In this document: one piece after another, positions 37,372 to 51,984 of the stretch | Layout of the letters: every line of letters starts with the position of its first letter | Position numbering within the stretch: position 1 is the first letter of the stretch | Source: Acholoe squamosa | Taxonomy: Eukaryota > Annelida > Polychaeta > Phyllodocida > Polynoidae | Assembly: GCA_949317995.1 (NCBI GenBank) | Contig: OX439036.1 | Location: 29,396,354 to 29,460,353, forward strand | Length of the DNA stretch: 64,000 nt | Reading direction: 5' to 3' | The notes under the pieces: generated by a model | Seen by the model: the letters and a program-made list of their open reading frames with translations, nothing else | Told to the model about the DNA's origin: nothing | The model's database searches: none | Position numbers and translations under genes: made by a program

Positions 37372-37594
37372 TAAGCCTTGTGTCCACAAAGCGACAAAAT
37401 TGGTAGGTGTCAGAATTCCCGACGACAAACGCACTTTTGTCATCTATTCCAAACGACAAAATGGCTTTTGTCACCCATTCCGGAAGACAAAAATCTAATT
37501 AGATATTATCATTGGAAATGGACGACAGAAGTGCTTTTGTCGTCGGGAATTCTGTCGCCAACCAATTTTGTCGCCTTGTGGACACATGGCTTAA
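37372..37594. mobile_element. MITE with about 65-bp inverted ends
   Basis: The left arm (from gccttgtgtccacaaagcga) pairs with the right arm (complement gccatgtgtccacaaggcga) for about 65 bases with a few mismatches. The arms include the shared words acaaaattggt and gaattcccgacgacaaa. The arms cover most of the 223 bases, so the single strand could fold into one long hairpin. TAA lies at both outer edges, which would fit a PIF/Harbinger-type duplication, but the ends are offset by one base, so this is tentative. Confidence 0.65.
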
Positions 37595-37951
37595 GGGATC
37601 AGCAGACTGAGAGTGATCCTGAGACTATAACATAGAATAAGGTGTTCCCCATTATACCCATAGTCTACAAAGCTTCTATCAGCCGATCCTAGGGCTGATA
37701 ATGCATAATCGGCAAACAAAGGGGGTAAAAGATGTCCTGTGGACTTTGAAATGTGATAGTTGCTTGCAAATAATGGGTTTCTGACTAAAAACATCCGACG
37801 ATAATGCAAGGGGAATTAATATCAAATTATTTGATATTTTCAGATGTAAACTACCCGACAATAATTAAGAATCTCTCGACAAAACATCCCCAACATTGAT
37901 TATCTCCCCCCTTTGTCGGCCTCCCTCTGTGGACTATGGCTATTAAAAAGA

Positions 37952-38770
37952 GTACATTGGGCAAACGTTAGACCGTCATCAGGCAATTTCCAATGTTTGG
38001 TCAACATCAGACTGTTAACATAATACCAATGTTGGCAAATTAATCTAATGCCTACTTTGGCTGTACTACCAGTGATTTTCCAACATTGGTACAATGTCAG
38101 ATGAGTCATTTTATACAAATGTTGGCAAATGAATGTTGCACCAACGTTGGCAATCCTCCAACCAATAGGAAATAATGTGTTGGCCCAACGTTGGCAAAAC
38201 AACCTCCACCAGAGGTCATTGTTGTCTGTATGAAGATGATGGTTAACAAGATAATTTGCCCAGTTCATCATCAAAATTTGATCATAATAAGCCTTAGGTT
38301 TTATCCTCTGTGTGCTGCACATATTTTATAGCCAGCATTTTGTAAGTCAGCACAGGACACAATTTTGTAGCTAACGGTAAATATATAAGACGTGAGGGAT
38401 AGGATAACCTAGTAACACATCTTGGCCAATAAGGCTGAGGTTAAGTTAAAAATGTGGAAATTGTTGTTTCTATTATGATTCCTGACAGCCATGTGATTAA
38501 TAGATTTGATCATATTAAATTTGTAGCCTGATTGGAAAAATATAGTGGACCAGATATTGGTACAATGCTCTTATTAACTGACATGTTGGTACACATTGCT
38601 GAGAATGAGAACCAACATTGGACCAACATCAGAATTTGACTGGCTACATGTTGGATCGGTGTTAATTTGTGCTTGACGTTGACGTAACAGTTCTTTTGTC
38701 AGACAAAAATCACTTTGGCCAACGTTGCTATGTCAAACCCCACAACATTGGGCCAATGTTTGCCTAATGT
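37952..38770. mobile_element. Element rich in CCAACGTTGG-type palindromes
   Basis: The left end (acattgggcaaacgtta) and the complement of the right end (acattaggcaaacattgg) match well and bound about 820 bases. Inside, caacattgg, ccaacgttgg and accaatgttggcaaat words recur at least ten times on both flanks (37990-38210 and 38570-38760) around a less repetitive centre. A 140-codon minus-strand frame through the left part just translates these repeats. It is probably a non-autonomous DNA element, possibly with an insertion in the middle. Confidence 0.5.
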
Positions 38771-39189
38771 CATCTTGATTGGTCTTTTGCTGCCCTGTAT
38801 AAGTATTTCTTTTATACAATCATCTTTGATATATCAAAAACAAAATATCAAAACACCAAAAATGTGGTGACAAAGTTCAAGGGCATGTCTCCTAAGTATA
38901 CGAAGACTACGTTGATTTCAGTGAGGCTCAAATGTTATGTGTGTACATGTATACACTGTGGAACATTAGTTGGTGATGGGGGGGGGGGTCGAAAAACACA
39001 CGCCAGTCAGGCCGACTGTCAGCAGCGGTCGCTGCACAAGGGTACCAGCACAGAATGGCGGAGGGGGGGGGGGCTACTGGTTAGCTGAGGCTGTGGTGTG
39101 GTCAGAATCTGAATGCACTGAAGGCGACTTGCACATGGCATGCGCTCATCAGGCGGCAAGGTCACTCAAATGGCTTCAAAGTTGTGGAC

Positions 39190-39307
39190 GCTGCTGCTTC
39201 ACCATTGGGTGAGGCACTACGACATTTGCTGCTGATGCCCCTGCTACTCGCTAGCTTTGGTTATGAGCTGCTCGTGCTGCTGCTGCTCGTTAGCCATGCA
39301 ACTAAGC

Positions 39308-39347
<40 letters not shown>

Positions 39348-39550
39348 GGTGCTAAGCACTGCCTAGCCTCTGTATTTTGACTGAGGACTGTGCCTCTGAT
39401 GCTGCTTGTCCCTGGGTCGGATTCATCACTATGGCCGCCACTGCTGCCCCCCCCCCCCCTCCTCCAACTGCTGCAGCGGCTGCTGTTGGGGAGGCGGTTC
39501 TCCTCCTGTGTCAGGGCTGGAGGAGGTAGCTGTGGTGGTGCTAGTAGCAC
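39190..39550. repeat. CTG/GCT triplet region with a pure (GCT)n tract
   Basis: A pure run of about 12-13 gct triplets lies at about 39310-39347, inside a wider area of impure gct/ctg triplets and a C run near 39448. The minus-strand frame across it encodes a poly-Gln run, but nothing around it looks like a conserved protein. It sits inside intron 1. Confidence 0.8.
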
Positions 39551-42500
39551 CACTGGCCTCGTCAGACCGTACCGAATCATCTCTGACTCTACGTTCGTGT
39601 GGCATGAGGAGGGGTCTCTGTATATAGAAAGCCGGGAAGAGACCACTCCTTCAACCCACACCCACCATCCCCAATACCAACCTCATCCATCTCTCAACAC
39701 ACCGTTTTGCTCACATAGCTCTTACTCCAGCTAGTAAAATCATGGGCCCTAGTATACGAATGTACATAAATGGATGTGGGAATAGAATGTGGAAAAGAAG
39801 AATATAACACACAGTATGGTGATTTTCTTGTGGCTAAATGCACGTATGTAATGTCTGATCCCCCCCCCCTCCCTACGGTCATCACGCGCAATAAGTACAT
39901 AACATAACCATATCCTTAAGTGGTCCCTTCTCCGCATGTAGCGTTAATATATCAAATTCACCCCATATTTTATTTGTATATCCTGTCTACTCCAATCCTC
40001 ACTTCTAATGTGTATACCAGATACGTACGACTTCGTTCGCAATGGGAGGCTTTCGCATGGATATAAAATAAAACCAATGAATGCTGCCAAGCATTGGTGT
40101 GGTCCGGCCGCCAGCTTGCATCCCTCGGCTGGAAAAGCAGTCTATTCTGATCTATCTGATTCAAACGTCACCCCCATCCAAAATGCAATAGAACGAGATC
40201 GATGCACAGAATTGTCCAAAACGTCATGATGTTCCCTAGTTTTTGTAGGCCATGCTCAGTAGAGAGGTGCAGAGCCGTACGGACATTAAACTTACTCAAA
40301 CCCTTGGATACTCTCTAAGATCATTTTCTAATTCTCTAATCGCTTCTTTCAACTGCCATCCGCTTTCTCCTGCCTCTCTTCTAGGCTCTCCCACCAGACG
40401 CCCTCACAAATACTCCAACAAGGAGGCCATCAGTGGAAAAAGGCCTAAATCAAATTATCCGATTCAGATACTCCCTGTGCACAGTACTGATGAGAATATT
40501 ACTCTGCCTTTGTGTCTGTTCGGCTTTGGAAATTTGGCCCTACACCAACCACAGGATGCAAAAACATCACTTGTGGGTTTTTTTGGGTTTTTTTAGAAAT
40601 AATCAAAGCAGCAAGCTAGAGTAAATTTTATTTAGAACTAAAGATCTGTTTATTTTAAAACAGGATCGCACGTACCCGGTATGTAAGGAATTGCCCAGGT
40701 TCTATCGTCTGTGCAATACATTGTACATGTGCTGGCAGGTTAGTCCACATTCCTTTAGGGGCGAGCACAGGGCGGAGGTGCTGTACTTACAGAAATGATA
40801 TATTGCACGTATTGTAAGGCGGCGGCGAGGCTACCGGTCACATCTACTAGAAAAGAGTAGAGTCAGCACAAAAGGACCCTAGCTGTTATCTATTGGTAAG
40901 CACAATCGCCATGTCTCTGCTACCACGCCTGGCTCACACCGTGTTAGTAGTAGCATGAATTGGGGGTTATACAACGAGTCATGATGAGCACCTTGAACGT
41001 GGTGTTATGCAAGGTCGATGAGTGGTCATGGAGAGCAGACCCTGGATGGAGCATGGAATAGCAGTGACCAGTACACCCACGGGTATGCTGACCACCATGT
41101 TGCTGGGCAGGGTCGGGCGGGTAATGGCAGACTGGATTGAATCAGCAGGGTTGAGGTGCTGTGTCCAGCCAGGCCCCGGCTGACCATGCAGGGCAGTCTG
41201 GGCGGCAGGCGTACAGGCGTGTGTGAGGGGTATTACACGGTCACGACTAATATGGCATACCTTACCACACCAGCCATGGGTGTATTTCACCCACTACATA
41301 TACAACCAGAGATGTATAAGTCTTCCCTCCCTTCCAACGTATATACCCTTGTCTATGGATCTATTCCCCTATCTTTCCTATGATGTGGTAATATGTATTT
41401 GACAATAACCTAAGCCAATGTCAATATGTACAGCCACTGAGCTGTTTTGACCTACCTCTCCTTACGTTACCTCTCCCACACCGACATATCCCCTGCACTG
41501 TACATGGTCGTATTCAGCAATTGATCTGGAGGTTATTTCAATACTAAGTACAAGAGTACCTCCTCACCGTACCTGGCACGTATGTAGACAAATCTTAGGG
41601 TGCAGTATTAAGCGAGTGATGATAGCAGCATATGCAACTTTATAAAGATTGAACGCATGCAATGCACGATTGGCCCAGGTTTTTCCATGACCTACAATAT
41701 CAGCAGGTGTTGAATAAGGATCCAGATTAACCATAAAAAGGCATGAGACACTGTAATTCTCCTCCATTTTGTTATAATCAAGCAGTTTCGATGGCACCGT
41801 GAGTCGATCGTCTCGCTGTCCGCCATTTTGGATTTTGATGTTCTGTGTGCATGCGCAACCCCTCCTTGCCGGAAGTAGCATTTTCGACGGAGAAATGATA
41901 TATTCTATCGATTTAACTTGAAATTAATGGCTTTTTAAATATAATCCATGCATGTTTGGCAATATCAATCAAATTGAATCGAATATACCCTCTCTATTTA
42001 CTGTTATATGAAAAATAAATCTGACGACCGGTCACTCTGCGTGCATGCATCAAGTCTCTACACCGGAAGCGAGGCGGTAGACATAACAAAATTAAAGTGG
42101 TCCGATTTACAAATTAGCTCTATAAATGGTCTTAATTGGTCCTATACATATATTAACCAAATTTTTATTGATTCTACCTCATTATATCAACGGTCTTCTG
42201 CCTTTCCTGCTGAAAAAAAGTGTCTTAATTGCCAACTCCCATGAGCCAATGTGTTATTTCTACCCCCTGTCTACCGCCCAAATCTACCGCACAATGCTAT
42301 CCTATGGAGCCTCGTTTTTATCACAAAGTAGATCAAAGATGTCAGGTTTTTTGTTCAGCCTTTTTCATAGGTAAAAAATGTTTTTTTTGGGGAATTGCGC
42401 ATGTACAATGAAAGACTAGATCCTAAAGAATATATATGTTTCCTTGATTTTTTGTTTAATTATCCCCCAATTTTGATTAGCAATTCCCATCTAAAGTTCC

Positions 42501-42725
42501 AATTCATGATGATGACCATCAGTTTTTGACCGAAAAGGCACCGCCAATGACCCAGGAGGACCTGGGCCAATTACCTACTTATCGGTATGCTTCAGGTGGT
42601 AAGATTGCAAGCTCTGTTACCTCCCTATATCAGTGTGCACATAACATGAAGTCAGTTCCATCTTACCAACACGTGGCTTAGACCTTGTGAGTAAGGGAGG
42701 GCACGATCGTGTACCACCTTCAGGT

Positions 42726-42822
42726 CATTGGTAAAAGGGTGATTCATTTTGAATCACTGGTATGAATAACCCTTTCATCCAATGGTGCCAGTTCACCATA
42801 AGATTACTTTGCAGTAATCCAA
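42726..42822. repeat. Cluster of nested hairpins
   Basis: An inner perfect stem (gtgattc at 42739-42745 with gaatcac at 42751-42757, 5-base loop) lies inside an outer imperfect stem (42726-42739 with 42770-42784). Directly after it, agattactttgcagtaatcc gives another short hairpin. A decayed inverted-repeat element is the simplest explanation; a structured RNA cannot be excluded. Confidence 0.5.
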
Positions 42823-45800
42823 ATCCTGTATGATCGCAGCACTTTTGATGGTACCAGCTGGGTGCTCTGGTAGGTTGTATTGAAATGACCGCCTGGCATC
42901 AGTAGGTTTGCCACATGGGCACTGACGGGGCACTGCTGGCTAGCCAGGTTTTAGCCCGGTGCATATAATAGTCAGCTACATCACAACATTAGAAGGTACT
43001 TGTACCGGGGACCTAAAATGAACACGCAATGCCTAGGGGTGGTGAATAGGCAGGACCCTCTGGTTCCCAACTGGTAGCGTGTAAAATGGTACAGCTAAGG
43101 GAGTGGTCATTTTTTTTTAACAACGGGGGTGGTCAGAATTTTCTCGGTGGACCAACGTATTAGAAATATGTTACCTCTCTTGCTTATTCACTTTATTTAC
43201 TTACTGAAAGGCAAACAAGTAAATAGAGTAATACACGACATGGGCCAGGGTTGGAACTTTGGGAAATCCAGCCCTCTTACATAACTAAAACTCCTTGGAG
43301 TTGATTAACATTTCCCCGTCAAGTCCATGAGTTCATCCTCATTTGATTTGCTGAACGGTGCTTATATGATGCATTCCAGTAGTCCTATAATAGTCTTTTT
43401 ATAGCATAATTTCGATTAGTCTCTCCTGCATAAAACCAAATTAGTTTTCCCTTCTGAATGATAAGCAATACCACACAACACCTTAACAGCCAAGACACAA
43501 CCATTGGAAATGGTGGGAAACAGCCTTCAAGAACAGGTGGAAAAATTATATGGTTGACCCACATATTGGTCACAATACCTTGATGGCTGTCTTTCCCAAA
43601 TATAGTGCTATAATACTGCATATATGCAGTATAGGGGTTTAAAAAGTTAAAAAGCTAAAACACATACAGATCATTTGCTACACATATCTTTCACTTCTAT
43701 CCAAACGCCTGTTACCGGTAGTAGGGCATAGTAACCGGAGCACAGCTTTGGCCTCATTAGGGCTTTTACCAAACTAGCAGCAGTTCTGCTCCGAGCAACA
43801 CACTCAGCATTTTTCTGAATTTCTATTCATCACTCGTAGCGCGTCAGACTGATTTATTCACACAGCTCCGACATTGACTTGCTAATCTGATATGTAGGCG
43901 ACTCCCTATAGCTTTCTAAACAGCTCACATCCCACGGCATGTGCAAGGCTCTGGGCCGCAATACCGGCCGCCTGTGCCCACTGGGGCTAGGGTCCTCTGT
44001 GCTATGTAGAATCAATCTGATTTACCGCCAACCCTCCCTATTGGTAAGTGTACCTCAGAGCATCCATTTGAATAAACACACTGTGAATCTGTGCCCAAAT
44101 TATGAAAGCTGGAAAAGTGGGGAACCCGAGACGGATGTCTCAGGGGGCCCATCTTGACCATCATGCTCCAGCCTCTTGTTTAAAATGGGTTCTTCGTCTT
44201 TTTCTACTGCCTGAGAACCACACATGTACACTTTCTTTTTCTTACATTTATGTCTCCGTATTCCCCAACACCAATATGGCTGACTTTTTTTTACAGAGGA
44301 CATTCAAATTTCCAAGAGTTTGTATTTTACTTTCAACTATACCGAATTAATAAAAACAAATACATTAGGGCTATGTGTAAACATATCATATGATACGCCA
44401 GGGTCTAACCTGATACATGCATAGATCATTAAAGTGCGTTTATAACAGTGGCAGGGTAGGTTCTGCCTCCTGTGCATACAGGAGAATTCGGTGGCTCTCT
44501 CTCCCTACTCTACGTTCAAGGAAGTTATCTAGACTTCATCGATTATGGATGCCTGCTGCTCATTGCTGTCAATAAAGGAGGGCCCATAAGGAAATCTATT
44601 GTCGCGTGTAAGAGATGGGCAGTGCTGGATGAGTGTGCAAGACTGCAGGACCATTGGGAAGAGAGGGCCTGTGGGTATTATAGACCCGCACTTGTGATAC
44701 GCATTAGCCCAGATTCACACTGACCGATAATAACCTAGAGACTCCTCCAAGGCTGTTGGATATCATTGGTGAGGACACCAACATACAGGATTAACGATAA
44801 AGTAATATTGAAGATGCCCCATCCCTTATGTCAGGCGCTTGCAACTTGAGGGCCCTCCTGGATATTAATTATACAGCACAGTTGCAACTCGGCCAATTCT
44901 ATCAAATTGAGTAATACCCTAGCCAGTGTTCTGGTACATGTAGCCGGAGATACATGTATTAATCCTACATAGTGTTAGGTGCTGTTTGTTGCCTAGAATA
45001 TAAATATAATGTCAAGTGCTCAGTTGAGTAATGGATCTGCTTCTGCCCCTTTGTCCATTTCGATTACTTTGTATTAAGGAATATAACCTAAGGAATGAAA
45101 ATTGAGATTGATGTAAGTCTATTGATACATGACTCAGTATCTGTCAGTGAGGTTTAGGGATGTGCTCAGAGTATTCTAAGAACTAAATTAACACGCACAA
45201 CTAGAATACTTGAACAGGCCAATCTCTTCTCTCTGATGATGCTTTAGAAGAATGTGAATGAACGTATATTCCTGGTTGTTTGTTTGTTGGTCTATTGAGA
45301 ACTATAGACTTCTCCCATCAGTATCAGTCTTCGAGTTAACATCTAAAGAAAAGAGGTCGATGGTGCTAATGCGGGAGGGTGGGTGGGGTTCCATTGAGGA
45401 GTCTTATGCCAAACAGGACCCTTACCCAACAGTTGTTTCACCTCCTCCGATCATAACCACTTCTCCTGCACTCCATTCGCCCAAGCTGCCAACAAAGGCA
45501 AACATGGGGCCTAGTTCCTAGACCTACCCCTTAGAATGCTAACATTACATGATAGCTTCGTTTAGGGGCTAGGCTCAGCTTTGGTATCGAGTTCCCAATT
45601 ATGAGAGTTGGCTTTGGTTCAGAGTCTAAGTCCCCAGCCGTCTGGGGAAGAAGCTGTGGTCTTTCTTTTGATAGTCGTCGCCCATCGGCTCGGCGCAAGG
45701 AGTGTGTTTGATCGTGTTAATTTAGAGCCTAACAGATCTCTGTGCCTCTTTTTACACACACCTCTATCATTAGTCTTGTTGGGAAGGATGTGACTGCAAA

Positions 45801-48800
45801 CAATATCTCCGCATCCTGGGAACCGTGTGAGACGAGATGGGTATGGTTGACGCATGTGTGTCTGTGTGCGCCTTCAGGAGGAGGAGGAGGGGGGGGGGGG
45901 GACTGCTTGCTATACATGGTCTGCCTCTCGTTAATTTCCACGTCTGAAAATGCTCCATATTTATCTGCTGATGCAAAGTGCATTAACCAGTGTAACCACT
46001 GATCTTTAGGTTCCAACTCATGAACTTTTCGTCCTTCCTTCTAGTGCTCAAATAACCCCCTCCCCTGCTCTTCCCTCCGTGTTGGTACCTAGGTGTAACT
46101 CTCGATTCTTTGAAAATCATTTTCCTACGTATCACACAGGACACACTAAACCATACACTTAGACCATAACCCTCTGAGGACGACCTTGTACCTCTAAGTT
46201 CATTTGGCATCATGATAACACTATGAAAGAGTCTGGGAGAGGCAGGGAGGCTCACCTGCATAAACCCGTGCAATATAGGGCAGCAAAGTGCATTGCTCGT
46301 AACGCGAAAAGAAATAAAACAATAGCCTTGAGCAAGTCTAGCTTGTGGTCTGACATCAGCACTCCCTCACCCAGGTTATTGGCAGCACCAAGCCACTATT
46401 CGCATAACTCCCGCCAAAACTGCCCTATTTGCACCACATTGCCAAAAAAGACGGGAAAGTTGATACATGGATCAACATCATATACCTTCACCGTCTTATG
46501 GCCGCCAACCAACTGACTCTGTAGAATATAGACAATTACACAAGATTTACAATAATTGGTACTGAAATACCTTTTCCTGCAAGACCCCTACATCTCCTCC
46601 TTTAATGGCTCTACAAATTCATTAAGTAATTCTGCCTCTTATATATAAAATTTGAGTTGGACGGAATAGGTCTGCACCCTATGATACGCTACCACTTTTA
46701 TATATAAAATTTCCATCTTTTTTTTTAAAACTTATTCGCACCATCAAAATGACTGAAAATGAGGGGACCCATAGTTGTCTCCTATAACTCTTTTCGAGTT
46801 AAATATCCTAGTGAATCTAGTTGTGTGCTCTCCACGATGCATATGACTCCTATTCACTTCATTTAAACAGTACCCAATACCATAAAAGGTAGCGCACTTG
46901 ACCTCTCCCTAAAGCACTGCCCTAAAGACCTATGTTAGATATAGCATCAGCAGAACTACCTAACTACCTACTATCCAAATCATCAAACAGAGGTGGGATG
47001 GAAAATATCTCAGACAGAAGATATGTGATTTGGGCTGCTTTCCACAATATGGGGATATCATGATCGTGACTATAGACGGGTGGATTCAGTAGATAAGGCG
47101 AGCCAACCAGACTCCCTTGGGATTCCTTAGTCCTCCCAGGAGTCGGCCATTTGGCGATGACTCATAAGACAGCCGGGACCTGATGTTCCATTGATCATTG
47201 ACAATCAATTCAGGGGAAATCAATGTGTTGGAGAAATAGTAATTATCAGTCTTGTTAATGGACATACAGATCATAAAATAATCAGCCAATTCACATATCA
47301 ACTCCAATAACGAGAGTGGCCAATATGGAGCCATGGTAGTTTCATGGTACCTCATATACCGATGATTAAGAAAACTGCACAGACCCAAAATTAATTCCTT
47401 GACTAGATCTAAAGCTGTCGTCCATTTAGAATAATATCAATAATGATAGGAAAACATATAACAACCATGACAAGAAAATGCATTGCATATACCTTTCCTT
47501 GAGAAATAAGGCGGCCTAGTTCAATACATTTACTAGGAAGTCATGTGTTAAGTGAAGATAATATTCACATCTACATCAGGAGGTGAAGAGCATACCATTG
47601 TTCTGGTGATCACGACAGTACAGTACCAGGCACCACCATGCCGCCCCACTACTCATCAAACTGCAGTCTAAGAGTCGTGGCTGTCAGCTTAATTTCATCC
47701 ATTATGTGATCAGTTCATTTCTCAGCTGAAACTATGTAATTGAATAAGCTACACAAAGTAAATGACGCATGAACACAATACCTGGGCGGGGGCTTGGGAA
47801 AGTCGTCACTTGACGATATATCTTAACTGAGATAACACCGTTCACGTTCAAATGCCCTCTGTCAACAGCTTAAGACATCTATCAAGTGACCCTTAGCAGA
47901 AAGCAGCAGCACTCATAAAGGCGCGGGGGTGTGAGAAAATATCACAAAGGTCCCTCTAGGTATTTTTCAGCCATCTGGAATAGGAGTTGGCCAGAAAGAT
48001 CTTGGGAAAGGACTGTGGGGGGTGAGAGTGAATGGGACAGTGGGGAGGACGGACAGGGGGTTTGGTGGAGTCGATAGTATTGTCGGGCACCATGCTAACT
48101 GAGATGTTACGCATTGTGACCACCGACGGAGAAAACATGATTTATCTCGTCGCCCTTTTCTACATGGAGACACCTCGATGCTCCGTCGCCCAACAAGCTG
48201 TTCAGGTGGGTGGGAGGCCGTCTGCCGGATTCCCACGCCCCAGACCATGGTAAACCGGTGGGGTATATTCACTCTGCCACTCTGGCAAAGCCTGGCTGGT
48301 ATTTCATGGCCAACGACTGCAACATATGATCCAAAGGTTAAGAAAAAAAACAACTGTCGTGTAGCTATAGAGGATAAAAGTCCCCTAACTTCACTGCCCA
48401 CGTTCTGCTATGTTCTAGTATGTACTCAACCGAAACACATGCTGTGTATGTATGTATGTATGCTGGTGGGGGTGCTGGAAGACCCCCATCTATGGCGGCA
48501 GGGTTCAGGGTTTACCGGAATGTCGTTCGGCAATCCGGATCTTATCAATGGTTCTGTTTCCGACTGGGGACTTCCAGTCCGCTAGTGGATCCTGGCGAGC
48601 ACCCAGAATTTTTAGGGTGAGTCTCCCATTGTCACCCCAGTCCATCACTACCCCCCCCCCTTCACGGTTACCTGTACTTCGACATCCATAAACACTTATA
48701 GTTTGTTTTTTTTTTTAAACGGTTTTATTTGGTCCTGGTTTACAATGATCAGATATATCTGTTCGACCCAGTGGAAACCAGTGGGAGTGAAGCAAACACC

Positions 48801-51800
48801 CTTTGATGATAGAATAAATCAATGGCTAGTTTACACACTTATGACAACGTATTACAAGTGGGTCTGGAGCTGGTTCTTGTGACAGGCACTGACTGATAAG
48901 AACAGATAAGATGGGACCAGCATGTGTCCCTGGAACTGGGTGTTACCTAGGACCAAGGTACCCATCATCTATCTATCTTATCAGTGGGTTATACCTCAAC
49001 CAGCGAAATTGTGGGTCTAGACTCCTATAATTGATAGTGTTGTATTATTTCTACTGAATGCAGCATGGAGGTTCAAAATGTGGTTGATACGGTTTTGGGT
49101 TGACTGGGTTACTCAGAAAATTATATTAATCAGAAAATAAGCTATGGGTGACCCATGATCAAAACCAATGATCTAGGATATGGGCCGGGAGATGGTACGT
49201 TCAGTGTTATATTTACCAAAAGGAAATAAAAATGCATTATATAATTGCTCCATGAACTAATTATATTCATAACTTTCCAAGAACTAGCTATGGATAGAGC
49301 TCCTGCAATTGGATGCACGCTTATTCTCAAGACCGATGCATTGTTCTTAACACCTACTGAATGGTATCCTGATATGAAGAACAGGTGGGTGGGGGCTCTA
49401 TTTAACAGGAGAATACAGTTGAAATATAAGCTCCAGCTTCCCTGCTTTATGATATACCGGTGATTTCTACCTGTCAGTCGCTGTTGAGTTATACCTGGAT
49501 CCCAATCGATGAGGCAGACGGACATAAACTGAGGACAACGAGGTGATCTGCGTCACTGGACAGGTGGGTATGAATCCAGGCAGGTATACACCTCTGGAGG
49601 CCACTTCTTAACAAACTACGACTAACCCTCCAAGTTGTTCCAAATTTCCCATAGGAATAGCATTGCGATTTCAAGTTGTAGGGCTATGGGCGGTCGTAGT
49701 GCATGAAGAAATAGGCCAAGAAATAGCCTCCAGTTTGGGCGCACAGATACAGGTTGCAATACCCCTCTCCTTCCCGTCGTTCAGACGAGGAATTGATAAT
49801 TCTTGCCTTGCAAGAAAAGTTTCTATTATGTTGTACCAGTGTTTACTGTGCCCCCACACCACCCCTCTCGCTCTCAAATTACTTGATTTTACACTTTGAT
49901 AGGCATACAACACTGCCATGTGATCATTTTATTTACTAATATCGAATACCTACTGGTGTATTATCCTACAAGCAACTGCTATAAGCTTGATATAGATCTA
50001 GATCGACATTTCAGTATAGATGGGGGAGGGGGGGGGGGTCTACTCAGACTACTGAGAGACAGCTGTCCCGCTCTTTTAGTAAAAACAACAAACAAACAAA
50101 AAAAAACAAAAAAAAACTAAGTGCCATAAATGTTTATGAATGGGTATGTGTAGCCCATTGGTTGCACTGCTGGAATCTATAGGAAGCTGCAGCATGACAA
50201 ATCTTGGTGAACCTGTCTCTTTTGAGATTCTCTGGAATACACCCCTTTCCCATCACTACCCTCCCATCCTGTCCATGCCACCTACCCGCTGGCAGCACCA
50301 ACAGCCTTAGCTATCCAGGCAGCCATTCACATATACAACGAGAGGCCCCATTTTGGTGCTACAGCAGCCGTGGCAGCACCAGCACCAGCACCACCACTGC
50401 CATCAGTACTGCCCTCCTCTCTAATACCGTCCACACCCTACCCCTCATGTGCAGCACCACCACCTGAGCACAGGCTCATAGCAGAGCCTCCTGAATATGG
50501 TGTATGCTGTATCTACAGTATGTGTATGTCCATTGGTACCCACTGGGTGTGGGTGTGTGGGGAGAGGGGAATACATGTATACAAGTACACAGGTGCATTA
50601 CATTACATTTCATGTACATGTGTATAGTGAATTAAGACAGCTGAATATGAAACAAACTACACTGAAATAGCGTATGAGGATATACATTTGAAATAGCTAT
50701 ACATGATACCTGCTATACATTTGAAATAGCGTATTAGGATACATCTCTGTTTAACTAACCTAAGCATTGGTATACATTTTGAATGTATATCACCACTCTG
50801 ATCTAAATCTGTCAATGAAGGTACTGGCACATATGAAACCGCACGTCTGGAATGTAATGGAATACATACATGTCTGTTTCCATGTATAACCCGGTACGTA
50901 TAGATGTATAGTAATATGACAAGTATACGTATCTGTATGGAATGGTTTCATCTCAAAGAGACGCCGCCTTAGCCCCCCCCCCCCCACCTCCACCTCAACA
51001 ACCTCTCTACATTGCCTACCATCCTCATTCACCTCTATTCACCTGTACAGGCAATAGGTAGTATTGACCTTACTGAAGGAGCCATGAATCTTTAAACAGA
51101 GCCTAGCCACGTTGGAAATAAGGTGAATCAGTCCGGGATGGAGGCCAGAATATAGATACATAAATCAGTAGGGGTCTTTTCCTAGATGAGAGTGTTTCTG
51201 GGTCTCAGGAGTGGGTGCTATTGATGAATAAGATGCACTTAGTTATGGGGTAGTTGATCACGTTATGTGAGTAATAAAAGAAAATCCCACTGTCTTAATC
51301 AGAGGAAAGGGGTTAAAATGTTTATGTGAGCCCCCACACTTTATCTCTTCTTTTTTAAAACGCATTTATTCTATCTTTTCTAATATAGATCTAAGCGAGG
51401 ACACATGTAGCTCTGTTGGCAGTGAGATCTCACATTCTTCGTTAATTCAAAGTTTACAGGGAAAACTTGAATATGGAAGCTGAGAATGGGAGCTAGAAGA
51501 AGGCTCTATTTAAAGTAATTCAGGCAAAGAGCCAAGATGGCATGTTTTCTTCGTCTATGGCCTGCCATGTGAACCCTCTTTTAACTACACACAGGCGTCA
51601 TGTCTCACCAGCTAAGTTCTGAAGTCCAGATCCTAGACCTACACTTACAAGGCTTGATAAGATATATGTGATATGGGATTTGTGCAAGTATACCTGCTGT
51701 CTGGAAATGACATATTGGAATACCAGAAACATGAATAAGCACTCTTTTCAGTTCAGATTCAGAAACCATGCCTAATAAATGCAATGTAAAGACTCAATAA

Positions 51801-51984
51801 AATAACCTATAGTTTCCAAGCATTAACCATGGCATTGCATCTTGTGACACTTCATCAACTTGAATGGGTGTCTTCCCTGGTGCATTTGTCAGAGTATGCA
51901 TCCGTCCAACAACTCCAATGCCATCCCCCCACCCCCCTTTTTAACGGTGTGAACAACAAATAAGCTTAGTTAACCCTCCCAGGG

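Noticed and set aside
37900..38322. 140-codon minus-strand frame
   Set aside because: It overlaps the CCAACGTTGG-type repeat element, and its recurring Trp/Ala/Asn words are translated repeats.
39302..39661. 119-codon minus-strand frame ending in a poly-Gln run
   Set aside because: The Gln run is just the GCT microsatellite; the rest is Ser/Gly/Pro-rich and lacks recognisable domains or clear splice sites.
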